DNA of 64,000 nucleotides, from contig CM049320.1 of the NCBI GenBank assembly GCA_026874595.1, positions 38,564,714-38,628,713 of the forward strand, written 5' to 3'. The position numbers and the translations under genes are program-made. The notes beneath the pieces are model-generated. The model worked only from the letters and a program-made list of their open reading frames with translations. It was not told where the DNA came from and made no database searches. The first letter of the stretch is position 1; each line of letters starts with the position of its first letter. The stretch comes from Sipunculus nudus (Eukaryota; Annelida; Sipuncula; Golfingiida; Sipunculidae). Positions 39,231 through 51,425 of this stretch are shown here, one piece after another.

Positions 39231-39312
39231 AGACTGGCAAATCCAAGACCAAGTCTAAGACCAAGATCCAGACCTTAGGAGATCGAAACCAAGATTTAGA
39301 CCAAGGGATCTA
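39231..39312. repeat. Degenerate 'AAGACCAAG' low-complexity run
   Basis: Words of the form CCAAGACC, AAGTCTAAGACC, CCAGACC and CCAAGATTTAGACC follow one another with an irregular 10-14 base period. The plus frame reads as a Lys/Thr/Asp/Gln-rich string, but no gene structure supports it. An old minisatellite is the simplest reading. Confidence 0.45.
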
Positions 39313-41306
39313 TGATCAAGACACTGAGACTATATATGATTACCCAACCATCATCTACTCCTACAGGCCAGAAGTGATGTTCACACAAAGTATGAGTGGG
39401 ACTGCTTAAAGCAGCTGGAGAAGAAAATATTGTCAGAATTAAAAGTTTAATGACAGAAACAAATATTAAAGCTCTCACTTTTACTTAATGATGCAGGTAC
39501 ATTTATATTCAAAATGAAAGACACTTTTAATCTAATATTACAAGAAAGATTTCTATGTTAATGCTTTCTGTTTGAAACATACTTCTTTTGATTTTATAAC
39601 TATATATATAAGTCATAATGCTATTTTTAATATTGCATTCATCTCAGATTAACATTTGACTTAATTTTAAATTAAAACTTTATGAAAAATCTCAATAAAA
39701 AAATTGATGTTGTTGTCTTTTTAAACATGTTCTAAAATGTCAGAAGGTCCTGTGAAATACTCAAGTTAGAATATTCTTGGCTTCTTCAGGGTTCAAAATC
39801 TCAGTCTCTTCCACACCAGTCCAGCACATTGTGCACAATGTAAAACAGTAAAATTAAAGTCATGATTCTCATTCAACTTATTTATTGAAGCTGATCTGCA
39901 TATATACAGCAGCCAACAGAGATGAACTGTAGGAGTTCCTGTTCGCTTGACTACAGGCCTCAGGAGTTATAACATGCATGCATGATTAAACAGTGGCTGG
40001 CTGGTGCCAGTTATATTTGTTCATAATACATATATACCTAACAAGGGAAGTTTGGTGGTGGATAAACACAAGATGAACAGATAAACACAAGATCCAAATG
40101 TTACATTATGCCAGTTTTTCCAAAATGTATTTTCAGTGTTTTAAACCCTGAATCATATTAAATTATCAAGTTCTTCTATTAAAAAAAATGCTCCTGCTTT
40201 GGCTTACACTTTAAATTTTATCACATACACCTATGTAATCTGTTTATGAAAAAAAAGTGTATATTTTTGTTAGAATCAGGTTTTAAAATACCTATACAAC
40301 ACATTAGTAATAACTTTATGAAAACCATTTGAGTAAACAAACTTTTGTATACGATACACAAATCACTTTCTCAGAATAAATGAAAGTAAATTCTTCTCAT
40401 ACCATTTTTTTTACTTTTGCATAAAATTATGTTGAGTGATATAATGCACAGTTATCCATACATCTCTCATTTTAATTAAATATGTGCAGGACAATAGCCA
40501 ACCTACACTTATGGAATGTTAACAAAGCCTAGATTTAGCCAGAAGACTTTGACAATGGTTCATTTTGATCACAAAACTTAAGAAAGTTCTCATTTTTGTG
40601 CCAGGTAATCATAAAACAAAGTTAAACCTTTTGTAAATTTACCAAAAATACTGTAAAGCACAAAAAAATGTTGTTTAATCTGCTTCCTGATCTGGGTGTG
40701 AAATTACCATGAAGACCAATATCATAAATGAAACCACAAAACCAAAAAAACTATGATAATTTCTAAATAACCTGCAAGGTATGTTTAAAATATTTGGTGC
40801 ATTTGTGACTTCAACTCTATTTGCCTCTAGATATGTTCAACATACAAGTTTATGACTTAAAGACTAGATCCAATACCATCTATATAAGAATACTGAGTTT
40901 TCAACAAAAACATAATGAACACTTTTTTCACATTTGTTTGCATAGTACATTTTGACTATTTTTGTTCTGGAATATGAATGAAATCAGGCCAACAACAAAA
41001 AAAAAGAGAATAATTTCCAAAGTTTACAAGTTCCCCATATCAGATATTAAAAATTAAAAAAAAAAAAAACATTGTTAAATGACAAGCAGACAGGTCTGTG
41101 GCTTACACTAACATGACACTGTGCACTCTTTCAAAAATTTTAATTTCCTGTTCCAAGCTGTTATTGTCAAAGATAATAGTTGGTATTATTTTTCTGTATG
41201 GTCTGGACACAAAATGTGGTTACCCAACATGGTTTTAATGTCCACTGTATGACAAACACACGCAGCTGTCAGACAAAGCCACATTTCTTTGAATCTGTCT
41301 GAGCGG

Positions 41307-41320
41307 GTAACTATGGCAAC
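41307..41320. promoter_or_regulatory. X-box-like palindrome (RFX type)
   Basis: GTAACTATGGCAAC (reverse complement GTTGCCATAGTTAC) has the two half-sites of the RFX X-box around a central AT step. A motif call only. Confidence 0.35.
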
Positions 41321-43140
41321 AAAATCATGGGAAAAGTTCACAGATTCCATCTATGCTGCGATCTGAATATAATATCTTTTATGAACTATGGAAAAAAATT
41401 ACCAAGGCTGGAAATCAACAGCATAAACTATTAAGTTACTTGATTTTTCATTTTTATATGTAATTAACTGCATTAAATATATTTGAAAGCCATTAGCCAA
41501 ATAACAAATGCCATTAAGTTATATTTTCTGTCCTCTTGTAGGCAGAAAGGTCAATGCAATCATATTCAATTCTACTCTAGCATCTGCTAAAAGATGCACT
41601 GGGGCTGAATGCAAGGGTGAAACTGAAAGAGACTGAAAATCCACAGAATTAAAATAAATCAGGAATGGGAGTGCTCCACTGAATGGAGCATTATACTATC
41701 CAAACAGTTTTAGTTCAGAGCCTGGATACAGCCCATAATATTTTGAAGTACCAGAAAAGTCAACAATACACACATTTAATTATCTACATAATACACAAAT
41801 TGTACCTGGTTTTGCTCACATTTCTTAAGCAATTTAAATTATTCTGTTGCACAGAGCTAGACATGTTTCCACACTCCTTCGCTGTAATCTTGCATAACTG
41901 AATAGAATTTTAACCAAAAGTTTCATATAATAAAGAGAAACTTATGAAAATTTATATATTATGATTCAAATATGCCTTATGCAAGGGTTTTGATAGAGAA
42001 ATCTACTTTATTATATGAAGATTAAATCATTTATCTTTTAGTTTTATCAATTTATCATTTGAATTTACTTTTTTGCTGCAATAAGTTGATGATTAATAAT
42101 GTTATTCTGATGTTAGTAGTTAGATTTAATTAAATTCCCCATCAAACTAATCAGCAAAATCAGACCACACAGAATTTCTTGGCTAAAAGATGACTGCTGT
42201 TATTCATTATAAACCAGGGGGAAAATCACTTAATGGTACCATTCCCATACGACTGAGCTCTAAAAGTCAAAGGTGTTGCTAAATATTCTTCATTTTTATC
42301 AATCTTTTGACAATGCTGCTTGCATAAATATGACATGATATCACATCACTAAAACAACTACAGACAACTTGATAGAAGAAGGAAATTTTTCCACATATTT
42401 GGAGACTGGCATGACCAATAATATAAATTCTATAAAAAAAGTCTTCATCATAAATCTTGAATAAATTATTCAGGTTCATCATAATTAAATCTTGGATATA
42501 ACTATTCAGTTTCATTGATGTGCATATTCATAATAATCATTGTCTCACCTATGATATGCTTAAAGAATTATAATATTGCTCATGCTTCAAAATCATAAAC
42601 TATATCACTTTCAACAGGAGTGATAATTTTGTGCTACAAACTACCAGGGGCAATGCAATGCTGATATATACCAATAATAAAATATACAAACATCATACAT
42701 TAAATATCATGTAATAAGCATGCAATTTTGACAACACAGAAGACACATGGCAGGATTATAAAGTTGTTGCAACATAATAAGCTAACAAAGGCAATAACTA
42801 CTCTATTCGACCACCTACACTTAAGTAAGCATATTCCTTGGTTGAACTTCTTCATTAAAATTGCATTCAGTAGTCTTTTATTTTAATTTTTTATTTTAGA
42901 CCAATAAAATATATTAATGTATTTTTTAAACCTAGTACAGTAAATATCAATGAATTATCCTGCAACTATATTTTATATTTATATATTAATACAAATCAAA
43001 ATAATTAAGCCTCCTTTTAAGAGGGCTCAGATTCAATTGATGACAATTTGCAAAAAAAAAAAAAAAAATTCATTGCATCTTCCTTAATATTTAAATCAAT
43101 TTTGCTAAAAGTAAAATCCTACTCCAAGATATAAAAAATA

Positions 43141-43222
43141 AATATAGAAATGCTGAATATAGAAATGCTGTAATAACTCAATTTATGTCAATTAATATTT
43201 CAATTTATGTCAATTAATATTT
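43141..43222. repeat. Two adjacent small tandem duplications
   Basis: AATATAGAAATGCTG is present twice in tandem (43141-43170). Shortly after, a 22-bp unit TCAATTTATGTCAATTAATATT is also repeated in tandem (about 43178-43221). Both are near perfect. Confidence 0.85.
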
Positions 43223-44350
43223 TTTAATAATGTTAAAAACTAACCATTTCAGGTTTTAATTATGTAGCCTTAATGTGGTCTAGCTTAAAATAAAACTACC
43301 ATTGGATGGATTTTATGAAGAGGTTAAAGCCAAGGATATTACTTTCAGTTCTCAATTAATACAAACACACATCTGTTTCAGTTCATGCTTAACTGTCATC
43401 ACAAATAAACACCAGCAGTTTTGAAACTATTCAATATTTGGCTTTCTTAATCCAATACATGGCAATAATACACTGTTTTGTTTTAAAAATAAATCTTACT
43501 TCAAATATGGAAGCTGTTAATTTTTTTCTGATCATGCAGACATAACTGATATGTTCTTTATTTCCTCACCCAACATCCCTTTGTGCATCAATTCTCATCC
43601 AAGATGAAAACACCCTGGTCAGATAGCATATGCATAAACTCTCTACCAGTGATCCAAGAACCCCAAATAATGGCCAACATTCACACGTACCCTAACTATG
43701 ACCATGGACTCTTTTTAAATGCAGAGCACTAGCACCAAACAATCACATTATATTGGCATGACCAGTTATTCATAATTTAAAGTTCAGATTGAACTCATTT
43801 TGTGCTACCATAGTTTTGGACTGGCCACAAAGTCAAAATACATAAGGGCATTAAAAATTTTTTCAAGTATGTCTGTGACATTTTCATAAAGAACACATAC
43901 ATGGTTTAGAAAAAAAATGAAAATAAATAAAACTTCAAAATGAACTAGAGTTATTAAACCAACACTTTAAAAGAAATAATTGATACATTCACAAATGTAA
44001 TTCTCAAACCTCAATTGTGACTAAAAAGAAGACAAAATATAAATATAAAAGTTGCTAGACATGGCATACATTCATTTGTTGAAGAATTGGTCATCTGGAC
44101 ATGACATGAGTAGATTAAAAGTGAGAACTAATGTCTCTTTGTGCTTTAGCAGTGAAAATGGAATCTTATTGCTTGTCTTCATAACTTTAAATTTATTATT
44201 ATAAAATACAGAAAAGTTATAATTTTATATGTATATACCACTTCTAAAAGTGATAGTTCTGCAATTATTAATAATATTGCTTATGGCAATACTGTGCAGA
44301 GTTGTTAGACCCTTATATAAGTTTATTTATCAACATATGTTGCTTAAAAT

Positions 44351-44815
44351 TATTCTTTCTCTTTACAAATAATTCATTTTTGCTGACCTATGCAGTATAG
44401 TAGTTTAATTATTTAACTGGCATGAAAATATTAACATAATAATATTTTCTGTTGAAAAATTCTTAGTTTGTGTTTCTTCTTTTCAGTTTCTTATACTCTG
44501 GAAACTTATATTTCTGAATCTTTGGAACCTGATTCAAGCTTAATGATTTTTAAGGGCAGTTGAAAGACAATATTTAAAAAAAAATTCTTCTTTCTTTTCA
44601 TATATTATTCATATCTGCTGACCAAAGCAGTATGGAAGTTAAATCATTCAACTGGTGTGGAAATATTAATCATACAGTTTTATCTATTGAAAAATACTTA
44701 GTTAATTTTTCTTCTTTGTAGTTTCTTTTCCTCAGGAGCCTTATATTTCTTAATCTTTGGAAGCTTGATTCAATTAAGCTTTATGATTTTCAAGAGTAGA
44801 TGAAAGACAATAATT
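44351..44815. repeat. Tandem duplication, unit ~235-240 bp
   Basis: Two diverged copies in direct orientation: about 44351-44575 and about 44585-44815. Shared landmarks in the same order are TGCTGACC (44381, 44616), GCAGTAT, TTCAACTGG/TTTAACTGG, a TTATATTTCT string, ATCTTTGGAA, GATTCAA, and TGAAAGACAA (44561, 44801). Divergence is moderate, with small indels. No coding frame persists across the copies, so it is a non-coding segmental tandem duplication. Confidence 0.8.
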
Positions 44816-45039
44816 TGTGCACATAATATTAATTAGCTAGATTATACCTGAACTGCAAATACTTTAAGTTTCCTATTCCCTTGAATTTTCTTTTGTCACT
44901 TTTTATCTTTCAAGTTGTAGAACTTCTTTCATTTCACATAATCAGTATTTGTTTAAAAAAAGAGTTCTTTCTTGTAATACTATGGAAGACATTTGAAAAT
45001 TTAGGAGGACACCACTACATGTTAGGAACTTGATAAATA

Positions 45040-45550
45040 TAAGAAAATTCTTTCCATATTAATGCCCATTAACTTGTGCCAGTTTTCTTAAAACTGGCCA
45101 TCTTTAGAAGTTTTCAACAATTAAAAGGACATTCATGGAATCAATCCCATCATGCACTGTTTGGCTTACTTCAAGAAAAAGCACCTCCACTAGTATTTTC
45201 ATTTAAAACCCATCAGCGAAGGAGCGAACATGAATTGTCTTATCAAATGACATATGCTCATTTGCATATGGAGACAACTGACAGAGCAAGGAAAGTGCCA
45301 TTGGTCACATTTCTTCATTTTGTATACAGAAGAAAAGGAGAAGTACACTGAAATTTGATTTTGCAGCTGTCACACAGCATAAGAAGGTTTTCGTTGGAAG
45401 GGAATGTGAAAACGAGACTTTTATCAACAGGACCACCACCCTGGCAAAAACAGCAGGGCAGAAACGTTTTATTTAACCTGTGGCATATTTTCAAACTTGG
45501 AAGTAGTTTCATACCTCAGCAGATGTGGATAATTGTATATTAAAATGAAT
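45040..45550. promoter_or_regulatory. Complex island I with POU octamer, candidate conserved element
   Basis: A complex, repeat-free segment that stays open in two plus-strand frames and one minus-strand frame. It contains GCTCATTTGCATATGG (about 45255-45271), including the POU octamer ATTTGCAT and a CATATG E-box. ATCCCATCATGCACT (45144-45158) recurs exactly in island K. The translations (45076-45351 from GTG, 45355-45543) have a basic composition but match nothing I know. The double-strand openness suggests conserved non-coding DNA more than an exon. Confidence 0.35.
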
Positions 45551-46445
45551 TAGTAGAACCAGTTGACACTGAAAAGGACATGCAGTGCTTCATTTTTAAA
45601 CACCAGATGAAGTTGCGCAATCATATTATTTGCCTCAATCTGTCACATATTTTTAAATAAAATCCTTATTCAGCAAATGGCAGCTGACATTTTGTTTAAA
45701 GCCACATTAATAATTAATATTCAACAATCTGTGTAAATAAAGAAGGTAATATATTATTTAGAACATAATGCGCCATTAGCATTCTGCCCATACTTCCCAC
45801 TGCACAAAGACCATGCTTAATTGTAACATAATGAAATTGATTATTGCGATAGCTTTTGCCTTGTTACACACGATGACTGTCCGTCTCTCAAACAGAAATC
45901 TCTCCTTTCTGTACAAACTTTGGACGGTGATATAATAGCAATACTTATTTTATCTGCCCTCCAGCTGTTGACCAAATACATCTGAGACAATTTGAACCTA
46001 AATTAACGCCACATTTAACACATTATGTAGAATTCATTCCACTTCAGTGGAATGGAATTTAGTTTTATACATTTTAAATATAAATGAATAAACTGTAATT
46101 AAAGGATATTAAAGGTTAGGCAGATATAATTAAATTTCCACAATACTGAAGTGATCAATGTCATATGCAGCAAAATGCTGGTGTGCAAAAATTTAATACA
46201 GCTCAGTTTTCCTGTTCGGTAAGTCTATACTCTGTTATGTTACCTCAATGGTGAATTTGCTCCTTTAATATTTGTTACATTAATTATTTAAAACATATAT
46301 AAAGTATTAAAAAAAATGTCTGAATCTTCTGAGCAACAAAGTACAATGTCAAAATATGATTCCTGCAACAATGACCATCAACTAAATAAGGAGAATTAAT
46401 ATTCTAAACAGAGAAATATCAATCTTGACTGGTTATTTTTGGTAA

Positions 46446-46505
<60 letters not shown>

Positions 46506-47559
46506 ATTTGTTACTTTAAAGATTTTATTAATATATCCTTCAAACATTTATTTGCAGATTTTGCTGAGAAAATGATTCCATCTTAACTAAACATAATGTT
46601 TTCTGAGTTCTGTAAATGTGTGTATTTGATGACTTCGATGACAATTACATTTCGGAGTGTTTAGTTAAATAATGTATTTTAATTTGCAGGTAACTGGATA
46701 ATGCTTTGATATTAAGGATGAAAATATTATTCTGCATGTATAATGGTAAAGAGAATGCATTTTTCTGTATAATTAAATTTACATAATAAAAAGAATCATA
46801 TATCATGCTTACTGTGATATATTTGCATACACTGACATAGGCCTGGAAAGCAAATAATACATGTGTTGAAAATTCTGAGACAATCTGAGATAACCATTAT
46901 ACTGCTTGATAACTGGTTCAGTAATTTAAAAAGAATTTTGATGAGATTTTAAAATGTTCATTATTTTTTTAAAAATTAAATTTAAAACTATAAGGTGACA
47001 GAAAAATGATATGCTTAATCTATATGTAGTTTCCTGATGTTAATCTCTACTAATGATTTAATAAATTTCTATCAGAATGAAAATAAATTCTTCAACTAAC
47101 AAAGTTCTTGTTATCCAAAACATAAAACTTTAAAAACTGAATTTCCACCTTCATTTAATTACACAGCAGTGAAAAGTCTTTGCAGGTTTCATAATGAAAA
47201 GAACTGAGAGATGTCCAGGGATTACTGTGGTAATACCTAAAAAAAAGAACCATAACCTATGTGATATATTATATAAAGATGTATAAAGATATATAAAATT
47301 TATTTAAGTAGATGAAGCCTTTTTCATATTACTTGTGAATGTGGTTGTATGTGGAAACAAAGAGTTCTATGCCTGTCTACATTCAAATATTGGCTGTATT
47401 TGGTGTGCATATTTTTTCTGTCAGCATGGACATTTGTGTGTTATATTTTACAAAGATTTTACAAGAAAAAGTAAGAAAAGTTACTTTTGGTAAAAAAAGG
47501 AAGATTTGGTGGATGTGATTTTTAATAAAACTAAGAGTTGAAATAGACTGAAATTAGTT
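45551..47559. other. AT-rich spacer with (TA)n tract
   Basis: No gene seen. Holds a (TA)n tract at 46448-46498. Confidence 0.5.
46448..46498. repeat. (TA)n microsatellite
   Basis: Uninterrupted TA run of about 25 units. Confidence 0.95.
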
Positions 47560-48110
47560 ATAAGAATCGCAGCCCTTGTTGGTAAAAAAATACCAGAGTA
47601 TCACACCCTCTGCAATACGATCTGCACAGAGTCCAGCAAACAACCCCTCAGGTATCACTCATGTGTGGACTAATGGTAATAGACCTTATTATCGAACTTG
47701 TTCTGTGAGCCATACAGTTGCCATAAAGTTGCCAAAAAAGCAGTTAATAGCCATTATACAAAAATTACATGCATATACGATGAGGGTGGATTAGCCAATA
47801 TCACATGTACACTTTGCTGAACAAGAAGTCTACCTTGTGAAAAACCAACTGAGGAAAAAACTGTTCTTTTTGCTATCGAGCAGAACCTCTGAACTGGGGC
47901 CATGCATGAATCGGATACTACACAAACCTGGCACTAACCGTTATTGGACCAAGTGCAATCAAACATGTACCAAAGACTTTCAAAAGGTTATTCAGGGTTG
48001 TTGAAAGTATCGTTTCCACATCAGGCTGATCACGAACAAATCTGGCCCAAAATACTTGCATCCCTATATCCACTTACTGTGTGCTCTTTCCAATAAATTG
48101 TATAAACACT
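47560..48110. promoter_or_regulatory. GC-elevated complex island J, candidate conserved element
   Basis: A repeat-free complex segment with a short plus-strand frame (47576-47794) that has no start or splice support. A CAAT-type word ATTGGACCAAGTG sits near 47942. Possibly conserved non-coding DNA or an old, unrecognised repeat copy. Confidence 0.22.
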
Positions 48111-50877
48111 TAAACCTGGTGTTGTGACAAGAGTGTCATATGCTGTGTATGATATTATTATATTAAAAATGTGTATTTATTTAAGAATAGTATATATATA
48201 TATATACATATATATATGGAATTTTAACTATTTATTTTTTCAAGCATACATATACTGATTTGTATGAATTTTTATCAACAGAATATAATTCTCTCTCTCT
48301 ATCTCTCTCTCTATACATATATATATATATATATATCTTTATGTTTAATTATATATATTGAAATAATCACACATGTAAAAAGACAGAGAGAGAAAAAAAA
48401 GTTAATTTTTAGTGATGAAGAAAAATTATATTAACCAACAGATGTTGTTATATTAAAAAAACATTTTCTGCAAATAATGTAAGGGAACAACAGATTCATT
48501 CATTTAGTGTGCATTTATAATGAGAGGCAAAGGGGATGGTATATACAGGTAAATGTATGCCTTTGCACCTAACTCATGCCAACCAGTTTTAAATCATGTG
48601 ACACAAGTTGTGACCATCACAGGTGTTCTGTTTAATCATATGCATGCGGCACCTGCCGATCAGGCTAGACACGGTGACATGTAAGATGAAAGTTATCAAT
48701 AATACATGAAAAACTGCCAGATATTTATTAAATACACAGTGACATGTAGAGACCACCTGATTTTAGCTACATAGGAATGATAAAGGTTTCTAACAGAATT
48801 ATTAATTATTATCATTATTGATTACAAATTATTATTAGGAATATTATTTTTGTCTACAATAGAATATTATATGTTACATATATTGTATATGATTATTTTT
48901 TTACTATATTTTAATTCATATTTGTTAAATATATATATATATATATATATATTTGAGTGAGAGAAAAAGAGAGAGAATGCATGAAACATACTACATACAC
49001 TTTTATAATATTTGTGTATATTGGTATCTGATAATAAAATTGTCCACTTTCTATACTACTATGGCTTTTATTGTTATAACTGTTAATATTTAATTAATAT
49101 TATATATTTATATATCATTATTTTTGGATCTGTGGTTTTGGTGTGGACCTCGCATCACATATGATATATTTTATAATGTTAAGGATCTGAACACCTACAA
49201 ATCTAAAGCTGGCTCTGTTTTACACAACTACAACAATCTCAAAGTGAGGCTCTGAAAGTGGAATCTGCATTATGACAAGCTTCAAACAATGGATATAAAA
49301 GATTGTGCTTTAAGAGTCTCACATTTATGGAGTTTTGGCTTAAAAGAAAAAAAAAATACAAATATTGAAAGTATGACTTAAAATGATGATTCATGAATGT
49401 AAATTTGTTGATAATCTCTGATCATATATTGTATAACTATAACCCTTTGTGCATTTACAACTAGTATTCACTGTTTGACAGTTTTCATGTCTGTATGGAA
49501 CATATGACAGGTATATAAGAACTGGCATTAAATCCTAAAAAGATCACATACTAATTGGATCACATATAAATGCAAATGTTTGTGAAGCATATATAAATAT
49601 ACATGCAGCAAGTGACATATAATATAACCCACACAAAATTCAACAAGCTAAAAAGCATAGTCCTTTGAAAGGCTTGTTTCTGCAGATAAGCTTAAAAAAC
49701 TCATGCAAAATGAAAATCAAATCAAATAAAGCAAATCACTATTTGATAGTTCATGTATTATTAATTTATAATTATATTAATATAATTTTATAATGTAAAA
49801 ACATAGTCCCTGTTTTTTTGGACCCGGGAAGGTCCATAAGTATATGACACATAATATACATAAATATAAACATGTGATGGCATGTTATACATCCCTCACC
49901 GATTTGTCTGTGAGAGCTACAGACATAAGCACCATACTAAGTTTGACATGGGCCCTTCTAACGGAGCTGACATTATATCTCAAATGCTAATGAAAAGCTG
50001 TATAAATGTCACCACAGTTATTTGAGAAAATAAATGCATAAAATTACCTTTTTCAAGTTGGGATATGTTTGAAATATTCACCAGTCAGGAATCACAGAAA
50101 ATACAATAAAACAAAGTGAAGGCTAGCTGAGAAACATGCCCGTCCATATCAGGGCTTGAAATAACGCCTTTCTGCTTGTCTCAGACAGGCAAACAAGTGC
50201 ACGGAAAGGCAATTTTTCATTTTGTACCAATCTGATAATTAGAAAGGTGATCACTTAGACGTTTCCATATTAGTATCTGATAAGCATGTACAAGAACAAA
50301 ACATTTTACAGCTGGTTTTCCACTGACTCCCCATATTTCAAATATTTTCCAATCAATAAGGTTTATAATTCTTCTGCCCCCCAGCATTTAGGCTCCCATT
50401 TCCTATATTTTCCAGCACAATCATGTTACTGATGTAACATTGCTACTATTGAAAACATTCAGTGCTTTCTGCATGCAAGTGTGCATGTAAGATGATATGA
50501 ATACGAAGATAAAATTGGGTTTACACTGAGCGTATTGTGACTGAAAGTTTGATATGATGGTATGATGCATCTTGAGGGGAAAGGCAAATTTTTCTGTGGA
50601 AAGGTAAATCTGTATTAATGCAGATAAAACAAAGGTATTTGATATATATATACATGTATATGTGTCAGCAATATGGTGTTGATGTAATGAAACAAATGAG
50701 AGGTTTGATATCATTGCAGAATTTACGCATATAGAGACAGCATAATTTTAACAATGTCTTTACCATTGTTCATATTATTTTTTTGTTAGGTTTTATGACC
50801 TAATGATCTAGTCATAGGAACTGACATTTAATTACATTAAAGTACGTATGTAACTTCAGTCTTGTTTTGTTCAGGAC
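48111..50877. other. AT-rich stretch with compound microsatellites
   Basis: Contains (TA)n at 48190-48218 and 48929-48951, a compound (CT)n-(TA)n at 48290-48336 and short (GA)n runs near 48384 and 48961. A less AT-rich patch at about 50130-50260 shows no coding signal. Confidence 0.5.
48290..48336. repeat. Compound (CT)n-(TA)n microsatellite
   Basis: CTCTCTCTCTATCTCTCTCT passes directly into a TA run through CTATACAT. Confidence 0.9.
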
Positions 50878-51425
50878 CACTATAGTCCGTTTCACCCTCT
50901 GCTGTCCACCTGTTTTTTGTAGCTGATTTTCTTACAAGATTATATTTTTCAATAATTTCCAAGAAAACAACTAATGGAAGTGACAACCTAATATTACAAT
51001 TAAGAATTTACAATAAATCCCCTGTTTATGTTTTACAACATTATAGTCTCTTCACCATGATCTGGCAGATTATGATGTGTTCCTCTATAAGTTGCCATCT
51101 TTGTTTTAGCTGGTTATAATTTTTAGAATGTTTACATGAAATCATCCAATCAGCAGCTGTCAGTTGAGGCTGTTTTTGCATGTGACCAATGACCTTGACC
51201 ACCATAAGCGGGTCTGATATGTTGTAAAATGTAGACTGATTTCTCATATTTTCAAATAATTCTGTTTCTTAAATAAGGTGTAAGGTAGGAATTTATTTAC
51301 CTTGTTTAAAATTAGGTCCTTTAATCCTCTCCTCTCCACTATAGTTTTTTTCCCTTGAAATGTAACTAATTAAAATTTTCATAGCAAAAACAGGTGGACA
51401 TGAGGGGATGAAATGGACTATAGTG
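50878..51425. mobile_element. MITE-like element, 548 bp, with ~40-bp terminal inverted repeats
   Basis: The left end starts CACTATAGTCCGTTTCACCC and continues to CACCTGTTTTTTG. The right end, reverse complemented, starts CACTATAGTCCATTTCATCC and continues to CACCTGTTTTTGC. The inverted repeats therefore span roughly 40 bases with few mismatches. A diverged TIR-like string TATAGTCTCTTCACC occurs internally at 51044. No transposase is encoded; the 68-codon minus frame inside is a chance reading. The flanks do not show an obvious target duplication. A TA duplication could be hidden in the TATA of the ends, so the superfamily cannot be fixed. Confidence 0.75.

Larger units (their letters stand above)
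38467..45039. other. AT-rich non-coding stretch
   Basis: No gene seen. Near 39231-39310 there is a degenerate 'CCAAGACC/AAGTCTAAGACC' low-complexity run. X-box-like palindromes occur at 39026-39039 and 41307-41320. Small tandem repeats lie at 43141-43222 and a larger duplication at 44351-44815. Confidence 0.5.
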
